From Deltaproteobacteria bacterium (GTDB lineage Bacteria > Desulfobacterota_D > UBA1144 > Nemesobacterales > UBA2774), in NCBI GenBank assembly GCA_040223695.1, contig JAVKFU010000019.1, positions 62,001 to 126,000 of the forward strand: a stretch of DNA of 64,000 nt, in the 5' to 3' direction. Under the pieces are notes generated by a model. The model was not told the origin of the DNA, did no database searches, and was given only the letters and a program-made list of their open reading frames with translations. A program made the translations under genes and the position numbers. Below are positions 1 through 9,060 of this stretch, piece by piece. Position 1 is the first letter of the stretch. Each line of letters starts with the position of its first letter.

Positions 1-673
1 CGGTATTACGGGACCGCTTAACCTCTCGATTAAAAAAGACCAGTTCTGGGGGATTATAGGTCCGAACGGGGGAGGTAAATCCACACTGCTGAAAACCCTT
101 ACGGGTTTAATCCCTCCTGTTTCGGGAAATGTCCGGGCGGAAAAGGAATTAATTTTCGGATATGTGCCTCAGAAAGAAGGTTTCGACCCTATATATCCCA
201 TCTCTGTCAACGAGGTCGTGTCCATGGGGAGATACAGCCGGGTCTCCGCCGGAAAGAAATTAAATAAAGCAGATAAGGAAAGTGTAAGTAAAGCCATGAA
301 TAAAGTCGGCATATTTCATCTTAAGGACCGTCCTTACAGATCACTTTCAGGAGGGGAAAGGCAGCGCACGCTACTCGCCCGTGCAGTGGCGGGAGAGCCA
401 GACATCCTTGTGCTCGACGAACCGACGGCTTTTGTAGATATAAAGGGAGAAGCCCAGATGATGGACCTAGTACGCAACATTAAAACTGAAAACAGACTGG
501 CGATATTAATGGTAAGCCATTTCTTAAATACCGTGATGAAATATTCAGACCACATGATTTTAATAGACAAGGACAGAGGTCTTTTTCAGGCCGGAATTAA
601 AACCGACATGCTTGAAAGCGTAAGTGTACTCAGGTTCTTCGGTAAAAACCCAGGTATGGAACAAATAGACTAG
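1..673 (+). CDS. Zinc/manganese ABC transporter ATP-binding protein (5' end outside window)
   Basis: ATPase of a metal (Zn/Mn-type, ZnuC-like) ABC importer, working on the inner face of the cytoplasmic membrane. The reading frame is open from base 2, so the start lies upstream of the window. Visible motifs are Walker A GPNGGGKST (about bases 59-85), the signature LSGGERQRTLLARA (from base 344) and Walker B ILVLDEPTAF (about 404-433), followed by the switch histidine in MVSHFLN. About 223 residues are present, so only some 25-35 N-terminal residues are missing. The permease gene follows 15 bp downstream. Metal specificity is inferred from family resemblance and the ABC-3 type permease; a substrate-binding gene is not in view and may lie upstream. 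Confidence 0.9.
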   Translation, partial: GITGPLNLSIKKDQFWGIIGPNGGGKSTLLKTLTGLIPPVSGNVRAEKELIFGYVPQKEGFDPIYPISVNEVVSMGRYSRVSAGKKLNKADKESVSKAMNKVGIFHLKDRPYRSLSGGERQRTLLARAVAGEPDILVLDEPTAFVDIKGEAQMMDLVRNIKTENRLAILMVSHFLNTVMKYSDHMILIDKDRGLFQAGIKTDMLESVSVLRFFGKNPGMEQID

Positions 674-688
674 ATATGCGGGAGCTTA

Positions 689-1543
689 ATGGAAGTCTTC
701 AATGAATTCTTAAACAGCTATTTCCTCTGGCGCGACCCTATGATTGCAGGGGCGTTTGCGGGAGCTGTATGCGGATTTCTCGGTGTGTATGTGGTGCTGA
801 GAAGAATAATCTTCGTAAGCGCGGCGCTCACTCAAATCTCGAGCTTCGGCGTAGCGCTTGCGTTTTATCTGGAAGCCTACGGCACAGGCCTAGCCGTGTC
901 GCTATTTCATCCGTTTGCGCTCTCGATAATTCTCACAGCGCTTGCGGCGCTATTCTTCGCGCTAAAAAGGGATTTCTTACGTATAAGCCGGGAAGGAGTA
1001 ATAGGCTTCGGTTTTTTGATCGCCTCGGGAGGGGTAATAATACTCGGCGACAGGATTACCAAAGGCGCCCATGATATAGCGAATATTCTTTTCGGCAGCG
1101 CTGTCGTCGTCGACCCGAAAGACGTGTACATAGTGCCCGCAGCGGCGGCAATTGTTTTCATCCTGCACCGTATCTTTTTTAAAGACTTTATATTCGTTTC
1201 ATTCGATGAAGAATCAGCAAGATTGTTTAAATATCCGGTCAGACTGCTCAACACCGCCTTACTCATTTCTATAGCGGTAATTGTAGCAGTCGGCACACGG
1301 GCTATGGGCGCCCTCCCCGTTTTTGCGTTCTTGGCTCTTCCGCCGCTGACATCACTTTTATTAACAGAAAAGCTCAGACTAGTTTTTCTGCTCTCGGTGA
1401 TATTCGGAATATTATCCGCCGCGCTCGGATACTTTTTTTCGTTTATATTATCCATCCCAACAGGGGCCTCGATGACGGTGTGTGCCTCTGTCTTTTTTCT
1501 CATAGGTCTGGGGTGGCGGCAAGCTAAACAGCTGCTTAGATAG
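689..1543 (+). CDS. Metal ABC transporter permease (ZnuB/ABC-3 family)
   Basis: Integral membrane permease of the ABC-3 family, which imports zinc, manganese or related ions; 284 residues, the usual family length. The sequence is hydrophobic throughout with roughly eight membrane segments, and has the family's early run IAGAFAGAVCGFLGVYVVLRR and the conserved late segment GTRAMGALPVFAFLALPP. The start has a ribosome binding site (GGGAG) 5 bases upstream of ATG. It lies 15 bp after the ATPase gene, so the two are cotranscribed. Family assignment is firm; the exact metal cannot be read from the sequence. Confidence 0.9.
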   Translation: MEVFNEFLNSYFLWRDPMIAGAFAGAVCGFLGVYVVLRRIIFVSAALTQISSFGVALAFYLEAYGTGLAVSLFHPFALSIILTALAALFFALKRDFLRISREGVIGFGFLIASGGVIILGDRITKGAHDIANILFGSAVVVDPKDVYIVPAAAAIVFILHRIFFKDFIFVSFDEESARLFKYPVRLLNTALLISIAVIVAVGTRAMGALPVFAFLALPPLTSLLLTEKLRLVFLLSVIFGILSAALGYFFSFILSIPTGASMTVCASVFFLIGLGWRQAKQLLR

Positions 1544-1557
1544 ATAACGGGGAACAA

Positions 1558-2037
1558 ATGATGAAAAAGTTGAGACTCGCAAACATAAAATATCTAACAA
1601 CGCTATTAATAAATGCGATTATGCTGTTTAGCGGGTGTGGCAATTATGAGAATCTGACCGGGAACCTCGATTTTTTGAGATTCGAAAGCTTCAACTGTGA
1701 TGTAGTCAGGGTTGAGGGCGGCGACAGCTTTTTGTGCCAGCTCCCCGACAGGGAGATTGAAAAGATAAGGCTTACAGGAATAGCTATTCTCCCGGATAAG
1801 GAAAAGGAGGCTAAAAAATATTCGGAGTCGATTCTCAGAAGGGGTACGCTCGTAAAAGTAGAACCGGCTGGAGAAGGAATAGATGAAGACGGGAGCATCG
1901 CGGCCTATGTATTCGTACCCGGTGGGGAAATGCTCAATTTGCTAATTATAGAGCGGGGGGATGCGAATCCGGTAAAAGAGGAATTGAGTGAGAAGTACAT
2001 GGAAGACTTCACCGGATTAAAAAGAGAAAAGAATTGA
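1558..2037 (+). CDS. Lipoprotein with degenerate staphylococcal-nuclease-like fold
   Basis: A 159-residue protein with a lipoprotein-type N-terminus (lipobox LFSGC, Cys at about residue 27) followed by a thermonuclease-like OB-fold domain (about residues 45-140). The stretch VVRVEGGDSFLCQLP corresponds to the nuclease motif around DGDT, and KIRLTGIAILP to the usual RLxGIDxPE. The Arg is kept but the following Asp and Glu are replaced, so catalytic activity is doubtful. It begins 14 bp after the metal permease and is probably cotranscribed; a second ATG at 1561 is also possible. Fold assignment is by pattern, function unknown; a structural or ion-related role beside the transporter is only a guess. 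Confidence 0.65.
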   Translation: MMKKLRLANIKYLTTLLINAIMLFSGCGNYENLTGNLDFLRFESFNCDVVRVEGGDSFLCQLPDREIEKIRLTGIAILPDKEKEAKKYSESILRRGTLVKVEPAGEGIDEDGSIAAYVFVPGGEMLNLLIIERGDANPVKEELSEKYMEDFTGLKREKN

Positions 2038-2099
2038 CGATGGGGGCTGAGTACGTTATCCCGGGGATGGAATATATATTCTTATAATCAATTATATGT

Positions 2100-2360
2100 T
2101 CAGGATACTTCATCCAGTGAAATGGACTCGTCCTTGAGCAAGATCGGTATATCGTCTCTTACCGGATATAAATACTTCCTGTCATCTTTTTGAACGAGCC
2201 CAGCGTCGATCCTTTCGGTTATCTTCTGTTTCGACCGATTGAGCAACTCCCCTTTTTCGATTAAAAGATTTATTTTTTCAACAACCTCAGGCTCCGCAAG
2301 CACAAGCTCCTGCCTCGTTTCGGGGCACACTATTATCTCCAGTAAATCTTTGTTAATCAT
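2100..2360 (-). CDS. Trm112-like small protein
   Basis: An 86-residue protein of the Trm112/YcaR (UPF0434) family. Family hallmarks are the opening INKDLLEIIVCPETRQEL and the closing YLYPVRDDIPILL; the middle is a longer charged helix than in short YcaR proteins. The frame is open well upstream, but ATG at 2360 is preferred: it has GGAG 8 bases upstream and it starts exactly where family similarity starts, whereas the upstream extension runs under the divergent lipoprotein gene. In eukaryotes Trm112 activates methyltransferases; the bacterial role is poorly known. The zinc cysteines of the eukaryotic protein are mostly absent. Confidence 0.8.
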   Translation of the reverse strand: MINKDLLEIIVCPETRQELVLAEPEVVEKINLLIEKGELLNRSKQKITERIDAGLVQKDDRKYLYPVRDDIPILLKDESISLDEVS

Positions 2361-2469
2361 ATTAAATCTCCGGACAACTTGTGAGGATCGAAAGAAATTT
2401 TCTTTGGATTGGAGCATCCAATCAATTAGAATACATATATAGTTATTAAAAGCAAAAGGGGTGGTCGAT

Positions 2470-3354
2470 ATGAAAAAAAGTCTTTTAATGTTACCAATTT
2501 TCACAGTCGTTCTAGCGGCTTCCGCACTGATTATAGGGTGTGAGCAGCGCAACGAAAGTGTAAATGAGGAAGTGGTCGAGGAAGAAACAGTAGTAGTTGA
2601 AGAAACCGAGCCAAGCCCGGAGCCGACAGCTCCCGCGCATGAGGTGAAAATCGAAACCGGGGAGAGATCGCCAGCTTTCCCGGGAGCGAAGACCAGGTTC
2701 ACTTCTCTTAAGGACGGCGACGTTCTGGAAGACCCTAATGTGTCTGTCGTATTAAATGTCGAGAGCTATCAGCTCGGCGTTCAGACGGATACGGACAGAG
2801 CTAAGGAAATCGCCAATTCGGAGAAGGGCCAGCACGCACACATAATTCTGGATAACGATCCCTACATGGCCGACTATGAAGCCGGTAAGCCCTTTGAGAT
2901 CGGGGTGCTCGAAGAGGGCCCTCACACTCTGGTTGTATTCCCCAGCCGCTCATATCACGAGAGCGTCAAATCGTCCGAAGCGGCTCAGATAGTCAATTTC
3001 TACGTGGGAAAAGAAGCCGGAGAGTTCATGCTGGACAATACCAAACCTACTATAATCTACAGCAGGCCCAAAGGAGAGTACAAGGGGGATGACTCGAAGA
3101 AAATCATGCTCGACTTCTATCTGAATAACGTTGAGCTTGGTGATGACGGCTACAAAGCGAAATACACGATCACAAGAAAGGATTCAGATGACCAGCTCGG
3201 GACTATCACTATGACTGAGTGGACTCCCGCATTCGTGACAGGACTTACGAGCGGAGAGTATGTGATAACCCTTCAGCTTCTGGACAAGGACGGAAATGTG
3301 GTCGAAGGCTCCTTCAATAATACTGAAAGGGTTATTACTGTGGAGACTGAATAA
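2470..3354 (+). CDS. Hypothetical lipoprotein
   Basis: A 294-residue exported protein of unknown function. The N-terminus is a lipoprotein signal (MKKSLLMLPIF then a hydrophobic stretch and a Cys at GC near residue 24). A Glu/Pro/Val-rich linker (about residues 28-55) leads to a globular domain of Ig- or beta-sandwich-like character with conserved-looking segments AHIILDNDPYMADYEAGKP and GPHTLVVFPSRSYHESVK. ATG 2470 is preferred to GTG 2461 because AAGGGG lies at the right distance. It is divergent from the Trm112-like gene and convergent with the following gene, with a shared bidirectional terminator. No family recognised with confidence. Confidence 0.75.
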   Translation: MKKSLLMLPIFTVVLAASALIIGCEQRNESVNEEVVEEETVVVEETEPSPEPTAPAHEVKIETGERSPAFPGAKTRFTSLKDGDVLEDPNVSVVLNVESYQLGVQTDTDRAKEIANSEKGQHAHIILDNDPYMADYEAGKPFEIGVLEEGPHTLVVFPSRSYHESVKSSEAAQIVNFYVGKEAGEFMLDNTKPTIIYSRPKGEYKGDDSKKIMLDFYLNNVELGDDGYKAKYTITRKDSDDQLGTITMTEWTPAFVTGLTSGEYVITLQLLDKDGNVVEGSFNNTERVITVETE

Positions 3355-3382
3355 CCGATAAATAAGCTGGTAATAAGCAATT

Positions 3383-3414
3383 AAAAAGGGGGATAGTCTC
3401 TTATCCCCCTTTTT
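3383..3414. terminator. Bidirectional rho-independent terminator
   Basis: A perfect 13-bp inverted repeat (AAAAAGGGGGATA, 3383-3395, and TATCCCCCTTTTT, 3402-3414) with a 6-base loop. It has A-tract and T-tract arms, so it can terminate transcription in both directions between the convergent genes ending at 3354 and 3445. Confidence 0.92.
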
Positions 3415-3444
3415 CGTATTTCAAATCCAAGATCAGTTTACAAA

Positions 3445-4044
3445 TTAGTTCACGAAAAGAACCCAGGCACCCTGATCGCCCTGAATTTTACCCTGAAGCT
3501 CAACATCGTTTCTGTCAGACATTTCTTCAAGCTTTTTGATAGCGTCTTCCGATCCGGAGAGGGCATATACCTGGCCGCTCTTGGTTCTTACGACATGAGC
3601 ATGAGGCTCAAGCTCGGTGCATGGTCCTGTAGCCACTACTTGCTTGACCGTTCCGGCTTGATAATCGGGCAGCAGGCAAACAATAGTTCCGGTTACCGTA
3701 GCAGTCTGATCGTCTTTTAACGCATTTGCGGAAGCGAGAATCCAGCCTCTTGTGTTCCCGGCAAGCTCTCCGCTAACTGTCTGCTTTTCTCCGGCGCCTT
3801 TCATGCTCTTAACTTCTTCCCCTTTCCCCGCCAGGGCATACATTTTACCGTCCGCTCCCATTTGAAGCATTGTCCCCTTACATTCCTCGAACTCTGTCAT
3901 CGTCTGCATGCTACCCTCCTCGTCAACCTCTACACAGACAATAGTCCCTTCCACAGCGTCCTCTGCAAAACCGGGTATTGCCGCAGCCACAACAAACGCA
4001 AACGCTGCAAATAATAACGACAATGATAAGTCTCTTTTTAACAT
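3445..4044 (-). CDS. Exported protein with two internal repeats
   Basis: A 199-residue exported protein of unknown function. Residues 1-27 are a Sec signal peptide ending in PGFA. The mature part is two repeats of about 80 residues. Each opens with GTIVC, has a second Cys 14-17 residues later, then an MYALAG / VYALSG strand, and closes with RGWILASANA / QGAWVLFVN. The start at 4044 is chosen because GGGAGG lies 9 bases upstream and the signal peptide begins there; the frame runs 16 codons further upstream without support. The paired cysteines suggest one disulfide per repeat in the periplasm. No named family recognised. Confidence 0.75.
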   Translation of the reverse strand: MLKRDLSLSLLFAAFAFVVAAAIPGFAEDAVEGTIVCVEVDEEGSMQTMTEFEECKGTMLQMGADGKMYALAGKGEEVKSMKGAGEKQTVSGELAGNTRGWILASANALKDDQTATVTGTIVCLLPDYQAGTVKQVVATGPCTELEPHAHVVRTKSGQVYALSGSEDAIKKLEEMSDRNDVELQGKIQGDQGAWVLFVN

Positions 4045-4295
4045 TTTACACACCTCCCAATGTGATTTGTTTCGTGTACTATATATAAACACAAGAAATT
4101 ATTGATTACAAGTACACACCATTGCTATCAAAACAGAGGCTTTATTCCATTCAATACGCCTAAAAACCACATTCCCCGGCCCATAACTGTATCAGAATAT
4201 TAGTTATAAAGAATCAGGCGCATATTTTTTTCATATTTACAAAATAATACTTTATGGGATACTATTTACGAAAGAGGGAATACAGGGAGGTAGTA

Positions 4296-4535
4296 ATGTC
4301 TCAGAAATGCATGATTACAGGAAAGAAACCGCTCGTGGGAAACCACGTTTCACATGCGAACAACAAGGTAAAACGCCGTCAGAATCCCAACCTGCAGTGG
4401 AAACGCATTTATGTGCCGGAGTATGACCGTTTTGTCAGGGTCAGGGTATCCACCCGTGCTCTGAGAACAATAAATAAAAAGGGCTTTTTGTCCTTCCTCA
4501 AAGATAACAGGCTCACCCTGAAGGATTTAACATAA
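4296..4535 (+). CDS. rpmB: 50S ribosomal protein L28
   Basis: Ribosomal protein L28 of the large subunit, 79 residues. The N-terminus SQKCMITGKKPLVGNHVSHA and the segment VKRRQNPNLQWKRIYVP are diagnostic for L28. The start ATG 4296 has GGGAGG 6 bases upstream; the open frame extends 14 codons further upstream but family similarity begins at 4296. It is a single-gene unit here, without rpmG beside it. Confidence 0.95.
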   Translation: MSQKCMITGKKPLVGNHVSHANNKVKRRQNPNLQWKRIYVPEYDRFVRVRVSTRALRTINKKGFLSFLKDNRLTLKDLT

Positions 4536-4587
4536 AAAACTCAAAAAGTGGAATTTCAAGCGGTTATGATTATATTTTATATTGAAT

Positions 4588-5013
4588 ATGATCAGAGCGT
4601 TTAAAAGCAAATTACATCCTTTCATTTCGGAAGCGCTGGCTGCTTCCGACTCAATCCTGCAAGATAGAGAGAAGCTGAGAGAACTAATCGGGACCGCGTC
4701 TGTCAAGATGGCTTCCTGTAGCAATAAGATCAAGTCCGTAAAAAACGACCTGTCTACGCTTCTTGACTTGATAAAGGCATGGGCGCGGGGCAGCTACACA
4801 CAAATGCCCTGGAGCACGCTGCTGCTGTCAACCGGAGCCGTAATCTATTTCATAAATCCCTTCGACGCGATCCCCGACATTCTACCCGCAGCCGGGCTCG
4901 TAGACGACGCGACCGTAATAGGCTTCGTTGCTGCCTCTGTAAAGGAGGACATCGAACGGTTCAAGCAGTGGCAATCGAGCGGGGACAGCCCCCCGGATCC
5001 TGCTACCGCCTGA
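4588..5013 (+). CDS. DUF1232 (YkvA-type) membrane protein
   Basis: A 141-residue protein of the DUF1232 family, function unknown. The diagnostic block YFINPFDAIPDILPAAGLVDDATVI (about residues 90-113) is intact and follows one hydrophobic segment (TLLLSTGAVIYFI). The first 70 residues are helical and charged. Start is uncertain: TTG 4582 and ATG 4588 are in frame and neither has a strong ribosome binding site; ATG is used. It is convergent with acs, with 22 bp between the stop codons. Confidence 0.85.
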   Translation: MIRAFKSKLHPFISEALAASDSILQDREKLRELIGTASVKMASCSNKIKSVKNDLSTLLDLIKAWARGSYTQMPWSTLLLSTGAVIYFINPFDAIPDILPAAGLVDDATVIGFVAASVKEDIERFKQWQSSGDSPPDPATA

Positions 5014-5035
5014 ATATGCAATACGTAGTTATCGA

Positions 5036-7003
5036 TTAACCTTCCAAGTGTTCGTACTGTTCCTTCAAACCTTTCACGACGGCGGGGTCAGCAAGCGTGG
5101 TCGTATCACCGAGAATAGTCCCTTCGGCAATGTTTCTGAGGAGCCTTCTCATTATCTTGCCGCTTCTCGTTTTCGGCAGCTCGGCGGTGAATATGATTTC
5201 ATCGGGCCTTGCTATCGCGCCGATCTTTTTGGATACGTGTTTTTTCAACTCATCTATCAGCTTTTCGCTATGTTTTACGTTTTCTCTTAATGTTACGAAC
5301 GCCACGATTGCCTGTCCCTTGATTTCATGCGCCCTCCCAATTACGGCCGCTTCTACAACGTGAGGGTGAGCTACATGCGCGCTTTCGACTTCCATAGTGC
5401 TTATCCTGTGCCCGGCGACATTCATAACGTCGTCAACCCTTCCCAGAACCCATATGTATCCGTCCTTGTCCCTCTTCGCCCCGTCTCCAGTAAAATATAT
5501 ACCGGGGAATCTGCTCCAGTACGTATCCACATAGCGCTTCAGGTCTCTGTAAATCGTTCTCAGCATAGAAGGCCAGGGGGTTTTGATAACGAGGTATCCG
5601 GCCCCCTCCTTCACTCTCTTCCCGTTTTCGTCGACTATGTCGGCTTCAATACCGGGAAAGGGCAGGGTCGCGGAGCCCGGTTTTAATTTGGTAATCCCCG
5701 GAAGGGGGGTTATAAGGATAGACCCCGTTTCGGTCTGCCACCAGGTATCCACTATCGGACACTTTTTATTTCCGATGTTGATGTAGTACCACATCCAGGC
5801 TTCGGGATTTATCGGCTCGCCTACGGAGCCGAGAAGGCGGAGAGAGCTCAAATCATGTTTTTTGGGATACTCCTCGCCCCATCTCATAAAAGCCCTGATG
5901 GCAGTGGGTGCGGTGTAAAAAATAGTTACGCCGTACTTTTCGACAATTGCCCAGAACCTTCCGATGTCAGGATAGTCGGGCGCTCCTTCGTACATTATAG
6001 ATGTAGCTCCGTTCGCCAGGGGACCGTAGATTATGTAGCTGTGACCCGTTATCCAGCCTATATCCGCTGTACACCAGTAAGTATCTTCCTCCTTCAGATC
6101 AAACACCAATTTTGTAGTCGCGTATACTCCGGTCAGGTATCCGCCGGTCGTGTGCACTATTCCCTTGGGCTTTCCGGTAGTTCCGCTTGTGTACAGCATG
6201 AAAAGCATATCTTCGCTGTCCATTTTCTCAGGCTCGCAGTAGGCGGGAGCGTCATCCATTAATTCATGCCACCAGTAATCCCTTCCTTTTTTCATCTTTA
6301 TTTTGGCCCTGCTTCCAACCCTCTTTACAACAACGACTTTTCGGACGCTCTTGGTTTTCTTAAGAGCCTCGTCCGCGTTCTTCTTCAGAGGAACTACACC
6401 GCCTCTCCTGTAACCGCCGTCCGAGGCAATAAGGACTTTGGCCTTGGAATCATTGATCCTGTCACTGAGACTCTCGGCGCTGAACCCGCCGAAAACTATG
6501 CTGTGAGGGGCGCCTATCCTGGCGCATGCCAGCATCGCTATTGCAAGCTCGGGGATCATGGGAAGATATATCGTAACACGGTCGCCTTTTTTGACTCCCA
6601 GGCTCTTGAGGACGTTGGCGAATTTGTTTACCTCCCTGTATAGCTCCCGATAGGTAAGTGTGACGCTTTCCCCGGATTCGGCTTCCCAGATTATCGCAGC
6701 CTTGTTCTTTCTCCAGGTATTTAAGTGACGGTCGAGACAGTTGTAGGAAACGTTCAGCTTCCCGCCGATAAACCACTTGGCGTGAGGCGGTTTCCAGCTC
6801 AGCACTTTCCTCCATTTTTTAAACCAGTGGAGCTCCTTGGCAAAATCCTCCCAGAATTTCTCCCCCTGCCGTTTTGCCTTCCTGTATATGGAATCGTCCT
6901 TTACATTCGCCTGCTCCCTGAATTTCTTGCTCGGCAAGAAGGTGCGTCTTTCCTTTAGAAGAGCCTCTATTGTTTTTTCAGTAGTTTTTGTAGTTTTTGC
7001 CAT
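5036..7003 (-). CDS. acs: Acetyl-CoA synthetase (AMP-forming)
   Basis: Activates acetate to acetyl-CoA via acetyl-adenylate in the cytoplasm. The 655-residue protein matches the usual family length. Motifs include [11 protein letters not shown] (about 271-281), [32 protein letters not shown], and near the C-terminus [11 protein letters not shown], with the Lys that is commonly acetylated to switch the enzyme off. ATG 7003 is chosen over the longer frame (start 7048) because GGGGGAA lies at the right spacing. The N-terminus is rich in Lys/Thr. It is monocistronic, with 155 bp to its upstream neighbour. Confidence 0.96.
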   Translation of the reverse strand: MAKTTKTTEKTIEALLKERRTFLPSKKFREQANVKDDSIYRKAKRQGEKFWEDFAKELHWFKKWRKVLSWKPPHAKWFIGGKLNVSYNCLDRHLNTWRKNKAAIIWEAESGESVTLTYRELYREVNKFANVLKSLGVKKGDRVTIYLPMIPELAIAMLACARIGAPHSIVFGGFSAESLSDRINDSKAKVLIASDGGYRRGGVVPLKKNADEALKKTKSVRKVVVVKRVGSRAKIKMKKGRDYWWHELMDDAPAYCEPEKMDSEDMLFMLYTSGTTGKPKGIVHTTGGYLTGVYATTKLVFDLKEEDTYWCTADIGWITGHSYIIYGPLANGATSIMYEGAPDYPDIGRFWAIVEKYGVTIFYTAPTAIRAFMRWGEEYPKKHDLSSLRLLGSVGEPINPEAWMWYYINIGNKKCPIVDTWWQTETGSILITPLPGITKLKPGSATLPFPGIEADIVDENGKRVKEGAGYLVIKTPWPSMLRTIYRDLKRYVDTYWSRFPGIYFTGDGAKRDKDGYIWVLGRVDDVMNVAGHRISTMEVESAHVAHPHVVEAAVIGRAHEIKGQAIVAFVTLRENVKHSEKLIDELKKHVSKKIGAIARPDEIIFTAELPKTRSGKIMRRLLRNIAEGTILGDTTTLADPAVVKGLKEQYEHLEG

Positions 7004-7203
7004 TCGGTTCCCCCTTCGTATATATTCGGCAACAGTGAGATACTCCAATACTAACTAATATTGCAGGTGATTTGAAGATTATTTAAATGGGGAGCTCTAA
7101 TATCTATCTATCAATAACCGAGAATGTAGGGAAAGGAGACTTAATCTTAAAAAGTTGTTAGAGAAACAACACATTCGACCATTATAATCAAATGTGTGGA
7201 TAT

Positions 7204-8928
7204 CTAATTACCCCTGTCAAAAACGGGCGGGGGCAGAAGCGGTGGTTTTTCCTTTTTTGAAGACTCGCGCTGAAATTCCATCTCCGAGACCACTATGCTC
7301 GGAGCTACGGTCGAGACCGGGACATAGCCTGACTCGGCTCCGCAGAACCCGTTAAACACCGCATAGTCGTCACCGGTGGCAACGATATTGTTTATCGTCA
7401 CAAGAGGGGTCCCGACAATCTCTATATCCCTCACCGGCGTCTCTTCACCGGTTCTGGGGTCAACCTTGTATAAAACCAGTGGTGTCCCTCTAAAGGCCTG
7501 GAAATTATAAGAAGAGGTATTGGTCTCCCCCCCTCTCATGCTTTTAATTATGAGGCCGAAGGGCTTATTCTGACGCTTTACCTCATCTAGGAGCAGCTCC
7601 TTCAATTTCACACGGGACAGCTCCTTGCCGGATTCGATAATCGTGTTGCTCATCCTGGCCATCGGGGGCTGTCCGTATGACGCTCTTCCGTGGCCGTTGG
7701 ACCTCTGAAACCCCTCGACAGGGGTCCTGGATAACAGGAAATTCCTGAGAATCCCCTCTTCCACCAGCACCACCCTCTCTCCGGGAACGCCCTGGTCGTC
7801 AAAGGGGTAATAACCCATCAAATCCACCCCCTCGTAGCTTCTGAGTGTCGGGTCGTCGATGATGGACAGAAAGGCGGGGATTATTTTCTTGCCCACCTTC
7901 TCCTTAAACGTCTGGCCTTCGTCGTCATCGATCTGTCTCTCCCCCTCGAGCCTGTGCCCGACGGCTTCGTGGAATACGACCCCCGCGGCCTCGGGTTCGA
8001 GCAGCGCCGGAACGCTTAGCGGAGGAAGCGCTTCGGCCTTTCTCATTTCCAGGGCCTCCTCGACCATCTCCTTTACCTGATTCTTTATCTCCTCGACCGG
8101 AGGTACATCGTCGGGAGTCACATAGTAAAGATTCCTGTAATTCTCCACTATTCTTCCGTCATCGGCCCTGCTTTTTACCTGAGCGTCCAGGGAGTAGAGA
8201 ATTTCATCCCTTATGTACCGAGTCCCTTCCGAATTCACGAAATAAACCGTTTCTTTCTGCGCAGTTACTACAAGATCTGCATTGAGCAACTCCTTGTAGT
8301 CTTTATAAACGGAGGAGACTTCCCTTACCGCATCCTCCCATTTTTGGGGGTCGAATGACAATGTAAGCTCCGGGCCGTAATAAGCATGGCTTTTTTCCCT
8401 GGAGAAGCTTTTGATATCGTCCTTTTTTACTTCCTGCACTTTTTCCGCTTTTTTATTCAGGTACTGAGAAAGAGCCTCCTTGTAAGCATGGTCCGTAACC
8501 TGCCATAGCGCGGTTCTTATAGCATCAGGGTCGTTATCCAGCGGAACGGACGATGAGTCATGGAACGGCATTCTGCCCCCTGATCTGCCCTTGACAGAGT
8601 TATCGAATTCGTAACTCCCTACGCGCACATCCACGAAAAGCCGCCTGACCCTGCTTTTTTCCGAAGAAATAATCGCCCCGTACTTACCGCGAATATTGTA
8701 ATAGGTATTGTCCTTTATCTGGTAGCTGATGAAGTAGGGGTCTTCGTAACCCTCGAGCCTGAGCTTTTGCTGCGAGCGTTCGAGCTCGTCTCTCATTGCC
8801 CGGAGAACGACCGTGTCGTCTCTTTGAGCTTCCTCCTGTCCCGGCTCAGCGACCGCGGTAAAGGAAAAAATGGGAATCAACAGGAGGAGCAGAGCCATAA
8901 CCCCGGGTAATGGACTTTTGATACACAT
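7204..8928 (-). CDS. Exported TldD-like metalloprotease (family U62)
   Basis: A 574-residue member of the TldD/PmbA (TldE) protease family. The metal-binding motif HEAVGH is at residues 320-325, and the surrounding EAAGVVFHEAVGHRLEGE and the later GRASYGQPPMARMSNT are characteristic of the catalytic TldD subunit. Unlike cytoplasmic TldD it carries an N-terminal signal peptide (hydrophobic MALLLLLIPIFSFTAVA, cleavage near residue 28), and the protein is about 100 residues longer than E. coli TldD. No TldE/PmbA partner is adjacent. Whether it acts as a soluble periplasmic protease or alone is not visible. No strong ribosome binding site precedes the ATG. Confidence 0.87.
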   Translation of the reverse strand: MCIKSPLPGVMALLLLLIPIFSFTAVAEPGQEEAQRDDTVVLRAMRDELERSQQKLRLEGYEDPYFISYQIKDNTYYNIRGKYGAIISSEKSRVRRLFVDVRVGSYEFDNSVKGRSGGRMPFHDSSSVPLDNDPDAIRTALWQVTDHAYKEALSQYLNKKAEKVQEVKKDDIKSFSREKSHAYYGPELTLSFDPQKWEDAVREVSSVYKDYKELLNADLVVTAQKETVYFVNSEGTRYIRDEILYSLDAQVKSRADDGRIVENYRNLYYVTPDDVPPVEEIKNQVKEMVEEALEMRKAEALPPLSVPALLEPEAAGVVFHEAVGHRLEGERQIDDDEGQTFKEKVGKKIIPAFLSIIDDPTLRSYEGVDLMGYYPFDDQGVPGERVVLVEEGILRNFLLSRTPVEGFQRSNGHGRASYGQPPMARMSNTIIESGKELSRVKLKELLLDEVKRQNKPFGLIIKSMRGGETNTSSYNFQAFRGTPLVLYKVDPRTGEETPVRDIEIVGTPLVTINNIVATGDDYAVFNGFCGAESGYVPVSTVAPSIVVSEMEFQRESSKKEKPPLLPPPVFDRGN

Positions 8929-9060
8929 ATATTAAAAAGATTAGCTATGAGATCCATATATGTAAAGGAGAGATAGACAGGCAGAGTAATTAAGACAGAT
9001 AATGGCAGGTTTAGGTTTCAGCCGCCGCAATATTAAATAAAGAGATATGAGGGTGAGACT

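Noticed and set aside
907-1557. Long minus-strand open frame opposite the metal permease gene
   Set aside because: The plus strand encodes a clear ABC-3 permease; the antisense frame is a by-product with no recognisable domain.
2361-2702. Upstream 114-codon extension of the Trm112-like frame
   Set aside because: It runs antisense to the lipoprotein gene, shows low-complexity Ser/Thr translation and no family similarity; the ribosome binding site supports the start at 2360.
5855-6643. Plus-strand open frames opposite acs
   Set aside because: acs is unambiguous; these frames overlap each other and lack ribosome binding sites and similarity.
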